Below, one piece after another: positions 24,269-32,229 of a stretch of 58,532 bases of DNA. This DNA comes from an uncultured Eubacteriales bacterium. Lineage in GTDB: Bacteria; Bacillota; Clostridia; Oscillospirales; CAG-272. The notes under the pieces are model-generated. The model had not been told where the DNA came from. It did no database searches and saw only the letters and a program-made list of their open reading frames with translations. Position numbers and translations under genes: made by a program. The stretch lies in contig CAJJIY010000007.1 of the NCBI GenBank assembly GCA_905187695.1, positions 1 through 58,532 of the forward strand. Direction: 5' to 3'. Position 1 is the stretch's first letter. Each line of letters starts with the position of its first letter.

Positions 24269-25706
24269 ATTCTTCGATTTCGTGAATCTTGGCTTCAAAC
24301 CGCCCCTTGGTGTTCTCACCCGGGACTCTTGTAGGATAGCCGCCGTCAAAACAGGCGGTGCAAAAGCCGCCGGGGAATCCTTCTGCCCGGCCGATTTCCC
24401 GCACGCCCTCCAGTGACAGATACCCCAACGAATCCGCGCCGATGTGCCGCGTGATCTCCGGGAGGCTGTACCGGCAGGCAATGAGGTGCTCGCGCGAATC
24501 AATGTCTGTCCCGTAATAACAGGGGTTTTTGAAAGGCGGGGCCGAAATACGCATATGAACTTCTTTGGCGCCGGCTTCCCGAAGCAACCGGACAATCCGT
24601 CCGCTGGTCGTGCCACGGACGATCGAATCGTCAATGAGCACCACCCGTTTGCCCCTTACCACCTCGGCAATCGGATTCAGCTTTATACGCACCAGATCCA
24701 TCCGGCTTTCGGCGCCGGGGGAAATAAAGGTGCGGCCGATGTACTTATTTTTGATAAAACCGATACCATAAGGAATTCCCGAAGCGTGGGCATAACCCAG
24801 CGCGGCGTCCAGCCCGGAATCCGGCACACCGATGACCACATCGGCCTTTACCGGATGTTCCGCCGCCAGAATCTCTCCGGCGCGCAACCGCGCGGCATGC
24901 ACGCTTCTCCCCTCGATCACCGAATCCGGCCGGGCAAAGTACACATACTCAAAAACACACAGCGTGTGTGGGGCTTTCCCGCAATGCGTGCGCAGAGAGC
25001 GGGGTTCTTTCCCGGCTTCAAAAACCAGGATTTCGCCCGGCAGGAGATCACGGGAAAAGACCGCCCCCACCGCATCCAGCGCACAGCTTTCGGAAGCCAC
25101 CACATATTCCCCTGTGGCCGTTTGCCCAAAGCAAAGCGGGCGGAATCCGTTCGGGTCGCGCGCCGCAATCAACCGGTCGCCGGTCATCATGACCAGCGAA
25201 TAAGCTCCGCTCAGCCGTTCCATGGCGCGGCTGAGCGCTTCCTCCACGCTCGGCGCATGCAGGCACTCTTCCGTCACGGCATAGGCAATCACCTCGGTAT
25301 CCGAAGTGGTATGAAAAATCGAGCCTTTGGCCTCAAATCCGGCGCGCAACTCAAAAGCATTGGTCAGATTTCCGTTGTGTGCCAGTGCCAGACTGCCTTT
25401 TGTCTGATTGACAACAATCGGCTGCGCATTTCCCCGGCCGTTTCCGCCGGTGGTTCCGTAACGCACATGACCCACGGCCATGTCGCCGCCCCCCAGTTCC
25501 CGCAACACCGATTGTGTGAAAATTTCATTGACCAGGCCGACATCCTTGAAAGAGGTGAGCACACCGTTCTTACAGACTGCCATGCCTGCGGATTCCTGCC
25601 CGCGGTGCTGAAGTGCAAAAAGACCGTAATAGACAAGTTGTGAGATCCTTGGATTATAGGGCCCCACAATGCCGAAAACGCCGCATTCTTCTCTGATTTC
25701 CGACAT
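24267..25706 (-). CDS. purF: amidophosphoribosyltransferase
   Basis: The first committed step of purine synthesis: PRPP plus glutamine to phosphoribosylamine. The seven-residue propeptide MSEIREE precedes the catalytic C8 (CGVFGI), as in the Bacillus-type enzyme. Fe-S cluster ligands are suggested by LCVFEYVYFARPDS and the C-terminal FCTACFDGGYP. The PRPP loop VVLIDDSIVRGTTSGRIV is intact. Length 479 is normal. The gene lies 21 bp after purC in the same operon. Other pur genes are absent from the window. Confidence 0.97.
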   Translation of the reverse strand: MSEIREECGVFGIVGPYNPRISQLVYYGLFALQHRGQESAGMAVCKNGVLTSFKDVGLVNEIFTQSVLRELGGGDMAVGHVRYGTTGGNGRGNAQPIVVNQTKGSLALAHNGNLTNAFELRAGFEAKGSIFHTTSDTEVIAYAVTEECLHAPSVEEALSRAMERLSGAYSLVMMTGDRLIAARDPNGFRPLCFGQTATGEYVVASESCALDAVGAVFSRDLLPGEILVFEAGKEPRSLRTHCGKAPHTLCVFEYVYFARPDSVIEGRSVHAARLRAGEILAAEHPVKADVVIGVPDSGLDAALGYAHASGIPYGIGFIKNKYIGRTFISPGAESRMDLVRIKLNPIAEVVRGKRVVLIDDSIVRGTTSGRIVRLLREAGAKEVHMRISAPPFKNPCYYGTDIDSREHLIACRYSLPEITRHIGADSLGYLSLEGVREIGRAEGFPGGFCTACFDGGYPTRVPGENTKGRFEAKIHEIEE

Positions 25707-25727
25707 AGAAAAACACTCCGGGAAAGA

Positions 25728-26435
25728 TCAGCCCATGATCCGCTTCATCATTTCGCGATAAGCGTCCTCCACATTTCCAAGATCCCGGCGGAACCGGTCC
25801 TTGTCCAGTTTTTCATTGGTTTTGGCATCCCAGAACCGGCAGGTATCGGGCGAAATCTCATCAGCCAGCACGATTGTACCGTCCGCCAGCTTGCCGAATT
25901 CCAGTTTGAAATCCACCAGCCGAACCCCGATGGAAGCAAAGAATTTCTTCATTTCCTCGTTGACCTTGAAAGCGTATTTCTTGATGGTCTCAATCTCCTC
26001 ACGGGTGGCAAGCCCCAGCGCAATGGCCTGGTAAGAATTGATGAGCGGATCCCCCAGTTCATCATTTTTATAGGAGAATTCAATGGTGGGCTCAGCAAAA
26101 ACAATTCCCTCTTCCACACCGTAACGCTTGGAAAAAGATCCGGCCGAAATGTTGCGGATGATGACCTCCAGCGGCACAATCGACACCTTTTTAACCAGCG
26201 TTTCGCGCTCGGAAAGTTCTTTGACATAGTGCGTCGGAACGCCTGCCTTCTCCAGGAGTTGCATCATGAAGTTGGTCACACGGTTGTTGATGGCGCCCTT
26301 CCCCTCGATCGTACCTTTTTTGATCCCGTTGAACGCCGTGGCGTCATCCTTGTACGAAACCAGCAGAATATCCGGCTGATCGGTTTCAAATACTTTCTTG
26401 GCCTTTCCTTCGTAGAGTTGCTTTCCCTTTACCAT
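25728..26435 (-). CDS. purC: phosphoribosylaminoimidazole-succinocarboxamide synthase
   Basis: SAICAR synthetase of purine synthesis, joining aspartate to CAIR with ATP. Its 235 residues show the expected YEGKAKKVF start, DDATAFNGIKKGTIEGKGAINN, IPLEV-like VSIVPLEVIIRNISAGSFSKR and the DEISPDTCRFWD catalytic block. AAGGAGA precedes the ATG. Upstream, 26466-26481 holds a small stem-loop (CCGCC/GGCGG). I see no convincing promoter in the 84-bp gap, so it may be read from the transglutaminase transcript or from a promoter I cannot recognise. Confidence 0.97.
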   Translation of the reverse strand: MVKGKQLYEGKAKKVFETDQPDILLVSYKDDATAFNGIKKGTIEGKGAINNRVTNFMMQLLEKAGVPTHYVKELSERETLVKKVSIVPLEVIIRNISAGSFSKRYGVEEGIVFAEPTIEFSYKNDELGDPLINSYQAIALGLATREEIETIKKYAFKVNEEMKKFFASIGVRLVDFKLEFGKLADGTIVLADEISPDTCRFWDAKTNEKLDKDRFRRDLGNVEDAYREMMKRIMG

Positions 26436-26519
26436 TTTCTTTCTCCTTGGCTTGATATTTCAAATCCGCCCTTTGGCGGGTTCTGACAAAAAAGCGAACA
26501 GCCTGCCCGTTTCCCGTGT

Positions 26520-27890
26520 TCAGGATGCCGTGCTGAGCGTAAAAGTGCGATAGCGGATCTCCATCGGCCCGCTTGCAATCAGAAAAACGATCTCCCCGTG
26601 TTGAATTTCCGCAATCCCGTAAACGGATTCGCCCGGCGAGAGCGAACTGGGAATCTCCTGCGCAACGATTTTGTTTGTATCCAGATCTCTTTTGTAAATC
26701 GTGTTGCCGGAATTGTAATAAATCATCCGGTCAACCACCAGAACGCCACTGTAGCAAAGCGGCCAGTAGCCGGTCATACCCGCGCTCCAATATCCGCCGG
26801 TGATATCAAAGAGCGGCGTCATGGCCGAGGGATCCTTACCGGCATAGATCCACCCTCTCCGGTTGTTTTTTTCTTTCATGTCTGCGGCCGTGCAATAATA
26901 AGTGCCGTCGCTTTTCACCATGGGCGTCTGCGCTTCTCTGAAGATCGCCTTGTCATAACGGGTGTCGGAAGCGTCCTTGGCGGTCACCCAACCATAGTGA
27001 CGGTTCCCCTCGGTTTTATCGGCGTCATAGGCCGCCAGCCCCGCATTGCTTTGCAGAAAATAAGCATAGGAGGTCAGCGAAGGCATCAGACCGGTATCGT
27101 CCCATGTAATGTCCAGATGATACCAGGAGCCGTCTACCCGCACCAGATTCCAGGCGTGATTCATGGCGTCGCTCGTCACCGGCACGGATTCAACGCCCAG
27201 CCGTTCCGCCGCTGCAATAAACGCCAGCATATATGCCTGGCAAACGCCGGTCTTCTGCGTAAAAAAGGTGTAGGCGTCCCGGATGGTCAGCGACTCGTCG
27301 TACTCATAGTTTTTTACAAAATAATCGTGCAGATAAAGCACTTTTTCAAAATCATCCGCGCCGGCCGGCACACCGCTGACCACCTCGTTCAGTTTTTCTT
27401 CGTAAACCGCGCGCATGGCCTTTATTTCATCGGCCGTGTATTTGTATCTCGGGAAAAGGGTAACTGTACTGCCGGTCGTTCTGCATTCATAAGTCGAATC
27501 GAGGTAAAAGAATTCCGGATGAGACAGGCGCACCGATGAATAGGCGGTTTTCATCTCTTCCTGACTGATGTTCCGGAAAACGATTTCGGTTTTTTGCGCC
27601 GTCAGCGCCTCGCAGATTTGCGCCTCCAGTTCGGGATCCGGCTCTTTTGAAAGGTCGCAGCCGCCGTATTCGTCTTTGGCTTTGCTGTCTGTCGGCTTTT
27701 GAGTATTCTGCCAGTCGTTCCCCGCGGCTTTTTCGATAAACTGACGCAGATTTCCCGCCGATTCGGCCGCGCGCTCGATATAGGCGTTCAGCCCGGAAAG
27801 ATCGGGGACGGCATCATTACGCCACAGGCAGAATGTGCAAAGCGTTATCAGCAAAATGACGCTTGAAAAAATCCGCACAAACAGTTTCAT
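26520..27890 (-). CDS. exported transglutaminase-like (cysteine protease fold) protein
   Basis: A 456-residue protein with an N-terminal hydrophobic segment (residues 5-23, signal peptide or anchor). Its transglutaminase-core domain at about 190-270 holds a full triad: C217 in GVCQAYM, H245 in MNHAWNLV and D260 in HLDITWDD. Before it is a helical region with the SHPEFFYLDS stretch common to these proteins. After it is a beta-rich C-terminus of about 180 residues resembling a DUF5050/propeller-type sensor (YYNSGNTIYKRDLDT). Such proteins probably cleave or remodel surface peptides or cell wall; the substrate is unknown. AGGAGG precedes the ATG. Confidence 0.82.
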   Translation of the reverse strand: MKLFVRIFSSVILLITLCTFCLWRNDAVPDLSGLNAYIERAAESAGNLRQFIEKAAGNDWQNTQKPTDSKAKDEYGGCDLSKEPDPELEAQICEALTAQKTEIVFRNISQEEMKTAYSSVRLSHPEFFYLDSTYECRTTGSTVTLFPRYKYTADEIKAMRAVYEEKLNEVVSGVPAGADDFEKVLYLHDYFVKNYEYDESLTIRDAYTFFTQKTGVCQAYMLAFIAAAERLGVESVPVTSDAMNHAWNLVRVDGSWYHLDITWDDTGLMPSLTSYAYFLQSNAGLAAYDADKTEGNRHYGWVTAKDASDTRYDKAIFREAQTPMVKSDGTYYCTAADMKEKNNRRGWIYAGKDPSAMTPLFDITGGYWSAGMTGYWPLCYSGVLVVDRMIYYNSGNTIYKRDLDTNKIVAQEIPSSLSPGESVYGIAEIQHGEIVFLIASGPMEIRYRTFTLSTAS

Positions 27891-27992
27891 CCGTTTTCCT
27901 CCTTCTCCCTCCCGGTTCCGGAAAACCTTCCGGCCCTCGCTTGCTGTGCTCCGGGTATTTTGTAAAAGCTTGTAAAAGCGCGGCCTGCGCGA

Positions 27993-28352
27993 TCACTGAA
28001 AATCCGCCTCGCTCGCGTCCTCGTCCCGCGGCACCTCCCGCCGGAAGTCGGCGGCCGTTATCTCGCGTGCCGGCGCGTGGAAAATGGCATGGATCTTCTC
28101 TTCTGCCAATCGCGCTTCTTCGGCTTCGCGGTCAGGTTCTCCGGCGTTTTCACACACCGCTTCGCGCCCGGCAAGCGCACAGATGGCGCCGCTTGCGCTC
28201 TCGGCCGCCGCAAACACCAGCAGTGCCTGCAAAAGACTTTTTTTCCGGCAGGCCGTCACCAAAAAAGTGAAAACCAGGGAAAAAGCCGACAGCACGGCAA
28301 AAAGACCGGGATTTTTAAACAGCGACTTGAGAGAAAAACCGGCTCGCTTCAT
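27993..28352 (-). CDS. small membrane protein of unknown function
   Basis: A 119-residue protein I do not recognise. It has a basic N-terminus, a hydrophobic helix LFAVLSAFSLVFTFLVTA, a second less certain segment LLQALLVFAAAESASGAICAL, and an acidic, Glu/Ala-rich tail that is predicted helical. Only the tail is long enough to form a soluble part, probably cytoplasmic if both segments span the membrane. The start at 28352 has GAAGGAG 6 bases upstream; a GTG at 28367 lies within that site. It begins 11 bases after the prfB stop, so it is cotranscribed with prfB. A short GCGC/GCGC stem with T4 follows near 27975-27990. Confidence 0.6.
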   Translation of the reverse strand: MKRAGFSLKSLFKNPGLFAVLSAFSLVFTFLVTACRKKSLLQALLVFAAAESASGAICALAGREAVCENAGEPDREAEEARLAEEKIHAIFHAPAREITAADFRREVPRDEDASEADFQ

Positions 28353-28363
28353 GATACACTCCT

Positions 28364-29476
28364 TCACGCCTGTTTGGCGTTCATCTTAAGATAGGCATTG
28401 ATAAAGCCGTCAAGATCACCGTCCATCACCGCGCCGATGTTGCCGTTTTCATAACCCGTCCGGGTGTCTTTTACCAGTGTATAGGGCATGAAAACATAGG
28501 AACGGATCTGCGAACCCCACTCGATATTGGCTTTGTTGCCCTGAATTTCTTCAATCGTATCCAACCGCTCGCGCAGTTTAATCTCCATCAGTTTTGCCTT
28601 GAGCATTTTCATGGCGGTCTCTTTGTTCTGGAGCTGACTGCGTTCGGTCTGACAGCCGACCACAATGCCCGTGGGCTTGTGCAGAATCCGGATGGCGGAG
28701 TCGGTTTTATTGATATGCTGACCGCCCGCGCCGCTGGAACGGTGCGCCGTCACTTCAATATCCTCATCCCGGATGACCACCTTATCCACATCCGAAAATT
28801 CAGGCATCACCTCGACCGAGGCAAAGGAGGTCTGCCGCCGGCCGGCCGCGTCAAAAGGAGAGACGCGCACCAGTCTGTGCACACCGTTCTCGCTCTTGAG
28901 ATAGCCGTAAGCGTTATTGCCCTCCACCATGATCGTGGCGCTCTTGATACCGGCGCAGTCGCCGTCCAGCCAATCGACCAGTTTATATTTGAAATGATGA
29001 CGCTCGGCCCAGCGGGTAATCATCCGATAAAGCATCTGCGCCCAATCCTGCGCCTCCGTACCGCCCGCGCCGGGATGAAAAGAAACGATGGCGTTGCTGT
29101 GGTCGTATTCACCGTGCAAAAGCACCTCCATGCGCTGGGTCTCCTCGGCAGTCCGGATGGCTTCCAATTCGGCTTCCACTTCCGGCAGGCAGGATTCGTC
29201 CTCGGCCTCCAGCGCGATTTCGCAAAGCGCAATCGCGTCCTCCAACCGGGCGCAAAGTGCCTCGTAATCTGCGATGGTGTCCTTGCTTTGCTTCAGTTCC
29301 TGAAGAACCTTGGAGGAGTTTTCCTGATCCGACCAAAAAGCCGGATCGGCGGTTTTTTGCTCCAATTCCGCCACGCGCCCTTTGAGATCTTCAATCCGGA
29401 GCGCACTGCCAAGATCCTTCAGGGTCGGCCGGATGTCCAGCAATTCTCTTTTTGCGTTTTCCAGTGCAATAATCAA
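28364..29476 (-). CDS. prfB: peptide chain release factor 2
   Basis: Terminates translation at UGA and UAA. The RF2-specific SPF tripeptide (HRLVRVSPFDAAGRR) and the peptidyl-transferase GGQ loop (SSGAGGQHINKT) are both present. Best start: a TTG at 29476, seven bases after AGGAGG, giving 370 residues that begin MIIALENAKRELL. An ATG at 29527 lies before that ribosome site and is less likely. The programmed +1 frameshift (CUUUGAC near codon 25) that autoregulates RF2 in many bacteria is absent; the frame is continuous through LKDLGSALRIEDLK. Confidence 0.95.
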   Translation of the reverse strand: MIIALENAKRELLDIRPTLKDLGSALRIEDLKGRVAELEQKTADPAFWSDQENSSKVLQELKQSKDTIADYEALCARLEDAIALCEIALEAEDESCLPEVEAELEAIRTAEETQRMEVLLHGEYDHSNAIVSFHPGAGGTEAQDWAQMLYRMITRWAERHHFKYKLVDWLDGDCAGIKSATIMVEGNNAYGYLKSENGVHRLVRVSPFDAAGRRQTSFASVEVMPEFSDVDKVVIRDEDIEVTAHRSSGAGGQHINKTDSAIRILHKPTGIVVGCQTERSQLQNKETAMKMLKAKLMEIKLRERLDTIEEIQGNKANIEWGSQIRSYVFMPYTLVKDTRTGYENGNIGAVMDGDLDGFINAYLKMNAKQA

Positions 29477-29569
29477 AAATATACCTCCTGTGAGCGCGAT
29501 CGTCCGCTCTCGCTGATGCTTTTCCATGACCCGAAAAAAGAGATTCTTCCGGTGGCACTACTTACTTTT

Positions 29570-29599
29570 ATTATACCACACTGTCCCCCCGTTTGGCAA
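29570..29599 (-). promoter_or_regulatory. sigma-A promoter of prfB
   Basis: Minus strand: TTGCCA (29594-29599), 18-bp spacer, TATAAT (29570-29575). Confidence 0.7.
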
Positions 29600-29641
29600 G
29601 AGAAAAGCGGAATTTTTCAGAAACACCCGCCAAAGGAAAGA

Positions 29642-29667
29642 GGCCGACAGTTTTTTCGCTGTCGGCC
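29642..29667 (-). terminator. terminator of serC-serA
   Basis: A 9-bp stem, GGCCGACAG (29642-29650) with CTGTCGGCC (29659-29667), followed on the minus strand by a broken T-run (CTCTTTCCTTT). Confidence 0.6.
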
Positions 29668-29690
29668 CACCCGGACCAACGCCCGGAATG

Positions 29691-30857
29691 TCAGAAACAA
29701 ATCACACGCACACGACGCACGCCTTCCACCGCGCGGATGGCAGACACAATCTCTTCGCCCGCTTCCCCGGCGATATCCACCATGGTATAGGCGTTCTCTC
29801 CTTTGGATTTGTTCAGCATATTTTCAATATTGATTCCCCGGCCGGAAAAGACCGCCGTGATACTGGAAAGCACAGCCGGCACATTGGCATGCAGGACGCA
29901 CACGCGCGTACTGCCGCTTTCGGGCATTTCCACCGTGGGGTAGTTAACGCTGTTGCGGATGTTGCCGAAGCGCAGATAATCCGACAGCTCCCGGGCGGCC
30001 ATCACCGCGCAGTTATCCTCGGACTCTTCTGTGGAAGCGCCCAGATGCGGAATGACCAGTGCACCGGGGATTTCTACGGTCTCCTCGGTCGGAAAATCGG
30101 TCACATACGCGCTTACCTTGCCGCTTTCCATGGCGGCGCGCAAATCGGCGGCGTTTACCAACTCGGCACGCGCCAGATTGATGATCTTCACGCCATTTTT
30201 CATCTGCGCGATCGAACCCCGGTTGATCATACCCTTTGTGCTTTCGGTGGCCGGCACATGGAGCGTGATATAATCGGCCGCAGCAAACACCTCATCATAG
30301 GTGGCCGCCTTTTTTACATGATGGCTGAGATTCCACGCGCCCTCCACCGAAAGATATGGATCGCATCCGATGACATTCATCCCCAGATGCACGGCGGCGT
30401 TGGCTACCATACCGCCAATGGCGCCAAGGCCAATGACCCCCAGCGTTTTCCCCAAGATCTCGGTGCCGGCAAATTGAGATTTTCCGGCCTCCACCTGTTT
30501 GGCCACATCGGGCGTCCCCGCAAGCGACCGGGCAAATTCAATGCCCTCCACCACCCGGCGGGAAGCAAGAAGCAACGCGCACACTGCCAGTTCCTTCACG
30601 CCGTTGGCGTTGGCGCCCGGCGTATTGAACACCACGATTCCCTCTTTGGCGCAACGATCCACCGGAATGTTGTTGACGCCGGCTCCGGCGCGGGCGATTG
30701 CCAGCAGTTCCGGCCCGAAAGACATATCCTGCATTTTGGCCGAACGCACCAGGATTCCGGTCGGGTTCTTCACTTCTGTACCGGCCTGATAGCGTGTGGG
30801 ATCCAGTACATCCAGCCCCACTTTGGCAATTTTATTCAGCAAAAGAATATTTTCCAT
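29691..30857 (-). CDS. serA: D-3-phosphoglycerate dehydrogenase
   Basis: The first step of serine synthesis, oxidising 3-phosphoglycerate with NAD. In 388 residues the dinucleotide motif GVIGLGAIG is near residue 140, the catalytic Arg is in INLARAELVN, a Glu-containing TDFPTEE corresponds to the second catalytic position, and the catalytic His is in PHLGASTEESED. A C-terminal ACT domain (VCVLHANVPAVLSSITAVF, from about residue 320) probably gives serine feedback. It is the short clostridial type. It lies 9 bp after serC and is cotranscribed. serB is not in the window. Confidence 0.96.
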   Translation of the reverse strand: MENILLLNKIAKVGLDVLDPTRYQAGTEVKNPTGILVRSAKMQDMSFGPELLAIARAGAGVNNIPVDRCAKEGIVVFNTPGANANGVKELAVCALLLASRRVVEGIEFARSLAGTPDVAKQVEAGKSQFAGTEILGKTLGVIGLGAIGGMVANAAVHLGMNVIGCDPYLSVEGAWNLSHHVKKAATYDEVFAAADYITLHVPATESTKGMINRGSIAQMKNGVKIINLARAELVNAADLRAAMESGKVSAYVTDFPTEETVEIPGALVIPHLGASTEESEDNCAVMAARELSDYLRFGNIRNSVNYPTVEMPESGSTRVCVLHANVPAVLSSITAVFSGRGINIENMLNKSKGENAYTMVDIAGEAGEEIVSAIRAVEGVRRVRVICF

Positions 30858-30866
30858 CCGAATACC

Positions 30867-31958
30867 TCACTTTTTGGGGTTGACGGCAGCAAATTCTTTC
30901 ATAAAGGCCACCAATTTTTCCACACCCTCGATGGGCATGGCGTTGTAGATTGAGGCGCGCATTCCGCCGACGGAGCGATGTCCCTTGAGATTTTTGAGCC
31001 CGGCCTTCCCCGCTTCGGCGGCAAATTTCTTATCAAGCTCCGGGTCGCCGGTGACAAAAGTGACATTCATCATGGAACGGCTTCCCTTTTCGACCGGCGC
31101 CAGATAATAGCTCTGGCTGTCCAGATAATCATAAAGCAGCTTGGCCTTTTTCTCGTTCCGGCGCTTCATTTCCGGCAGACCGCCGATGGAAAGCAACCAT
31201 TCATACACCAGTTTGGCCATGTAAATGCAATAGCAGGGGGGCGTGTTGTACATGGAGCCGTTTTCGGCCATCACTTTCCACTCCAGCATGGTGGGCATCC
31301 CTGGCTCGGCATAGTCCAGAAGATCTTCGCGCACAATGACCAGCGTAAGTCCGGCGGGCGCCATGTTCTTCTGCGCGCCGGCGTAGATCACACCGAACCG
31401 GCTGACATCCACCGGCTCCGAAAGAATGCAGGAGGAAAGATCCGCCACCAGCGGGATGTCGCCGGTGTCCGGGATCACGGGATATTTTGTGCCGTAAATG
31501 GTGTTGTTGAAACAAATGTGCACATAGGACGCGTCCGGACGGAACATTTCGCGCGAAAGTATCGGAATGCGTGAGAAATTCTCTTCTTTACTGCTGGCAG
31601 CGGCCACCACATCATAGCCGAGTTTTACGGCCTCCTTGTAGGCCTTGGTAGAAAACTGACCCGACAGCACATAATCCGCCTTCCCGGTGCGGCGGATAAG
31701 ATTCATGGGCACTGCGGCAAATTGCGTGGACGCGCCTCCCTGAAGAAAAAGCACCCGGTAGTTATCCGGAATTTCCATGAGCTCCCGGAGCATGGTCTCC
31801 GCATCTCTGATAATGGCTTCATAATCCGGAGATCGATGAGACATTTCCATAACCGACATTCCGGAATCTTTGTAGTTTACCAGCTCCGCCGCGGCTTTCT
31901 CCAGCACAGGCAACGGCAACATGGACGGACCTGCCGAAAAATTATAGACTCTGTTCAT
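30867..31958 (-). CDS. serC: phosphoserine aminotransferase
   Basis: A PLP enzyme making O-phosphoserine from 3-phosphohydroxypyruvate and glutamate. Its 363 residues start MNRVYNFSAGPSMLP, the family signature, and include LFLQGGASTQF (phosphate pocket) and the PLP lysine in GAQKNMAPAGL. The start at 31958 has TGGAGG 7 bases upstream; an upstream ATG at 32006 has no ribosome site. It is first gene of serC-serA with a consensus promoter at 32073. Confidence 0.97.
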   Translation of the reverse strand: MNRVYNFSAGPSMLPLPVLEKAAAELVNYKDSGMSVMEMSHRSPDYEAIIRDAETMLRELMEIPDNYRVLFLQGGASTQFAAVPMNLIRRTGKADYVLSGQFSTKAYKEAVKLGYDVVAAASSKEENFSRIPILSREMFRPDASYVHICFNNTIYGTKYPVIPDTGDIPLVADLSSCILSEPVDVSRFGVIYAGAQKNMAPAGLTLVIVREDLLDYAEPGMPTMLEWKVMAENGSMYNTPPCYCIYMAKLVYEWLLSIGGLPEMKRRNEKKAKLLYDYLDSQSYYLAPVEKGSRSMMNVTFVTGDPELDKKFAAEAGKAGLKNLKGHRSVGGMRASIYNAMPIEGVEKLVAFMKEFAAVNPKK

Positions 31959-32044
31959 ACCAAACCTCCATTCAGCCCTGCCGGGCAATCCAGTGTAGAT
32001 CTTCATTTTGCATAATGGGAATTGAAATATTGCAATTTATTATC

Positions 32045-32073
32045 ATTATAGCCGCTTTCGCGGCGGCTGTCAA
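32045..32073 (-). promoter_or_regulatory. consensus sigma-A promoter of serC-serA
   Basis: Minus strand: TTGACA (32068-32073), 17-bp spacer, TATAAT (32045-32050). The spacer itself is an inverted repeat (GCCGC and GCGGC around CGCGAAA), a possible operator. Confidence 0.88.
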
Positions 32074-32103
32074 GGGGAAAGAGAAAATTTCGGCCGCAGG
32101 CGG

Positions 32104-32132
32104 TGGACTTTTTAGGGCAGATATGCTATAAT
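32104..32132 (+). promoter_or_regulatory. sigma-A promoter of glpK
   Basis: TGGACT (32104-32109), 17-bp spacer, TATAAT (32127-32132), giving a leader of about 90 bases. It diverges from the serC promoter 30 bp away. Confidence 0.75.
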
Positions 32133-32229
32133 GACTGTAATAATGTAAGCACCTGTTTTGCCCCGGTTTCTTTTCCCCCGAAAACGCCTGTCGGTCTTTG
32201 CCGCGCTCTGACCGAAGAAAGGAAAAAGA

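Noticed and set aside
26490..26505. PurR box before purC (AAAAGCGAACAGC)
   Set aside because: Only about 10 of 13 bases match the Bacillus PurBox, there is no second box at the needed spacing, and no clear promoter is present.
29380..29476. Programmed frameshift site in prfB
   Set aside because: No in-frame UGA and no CUUUGA heptamer occurs around the expected codon; the frame is continuous.
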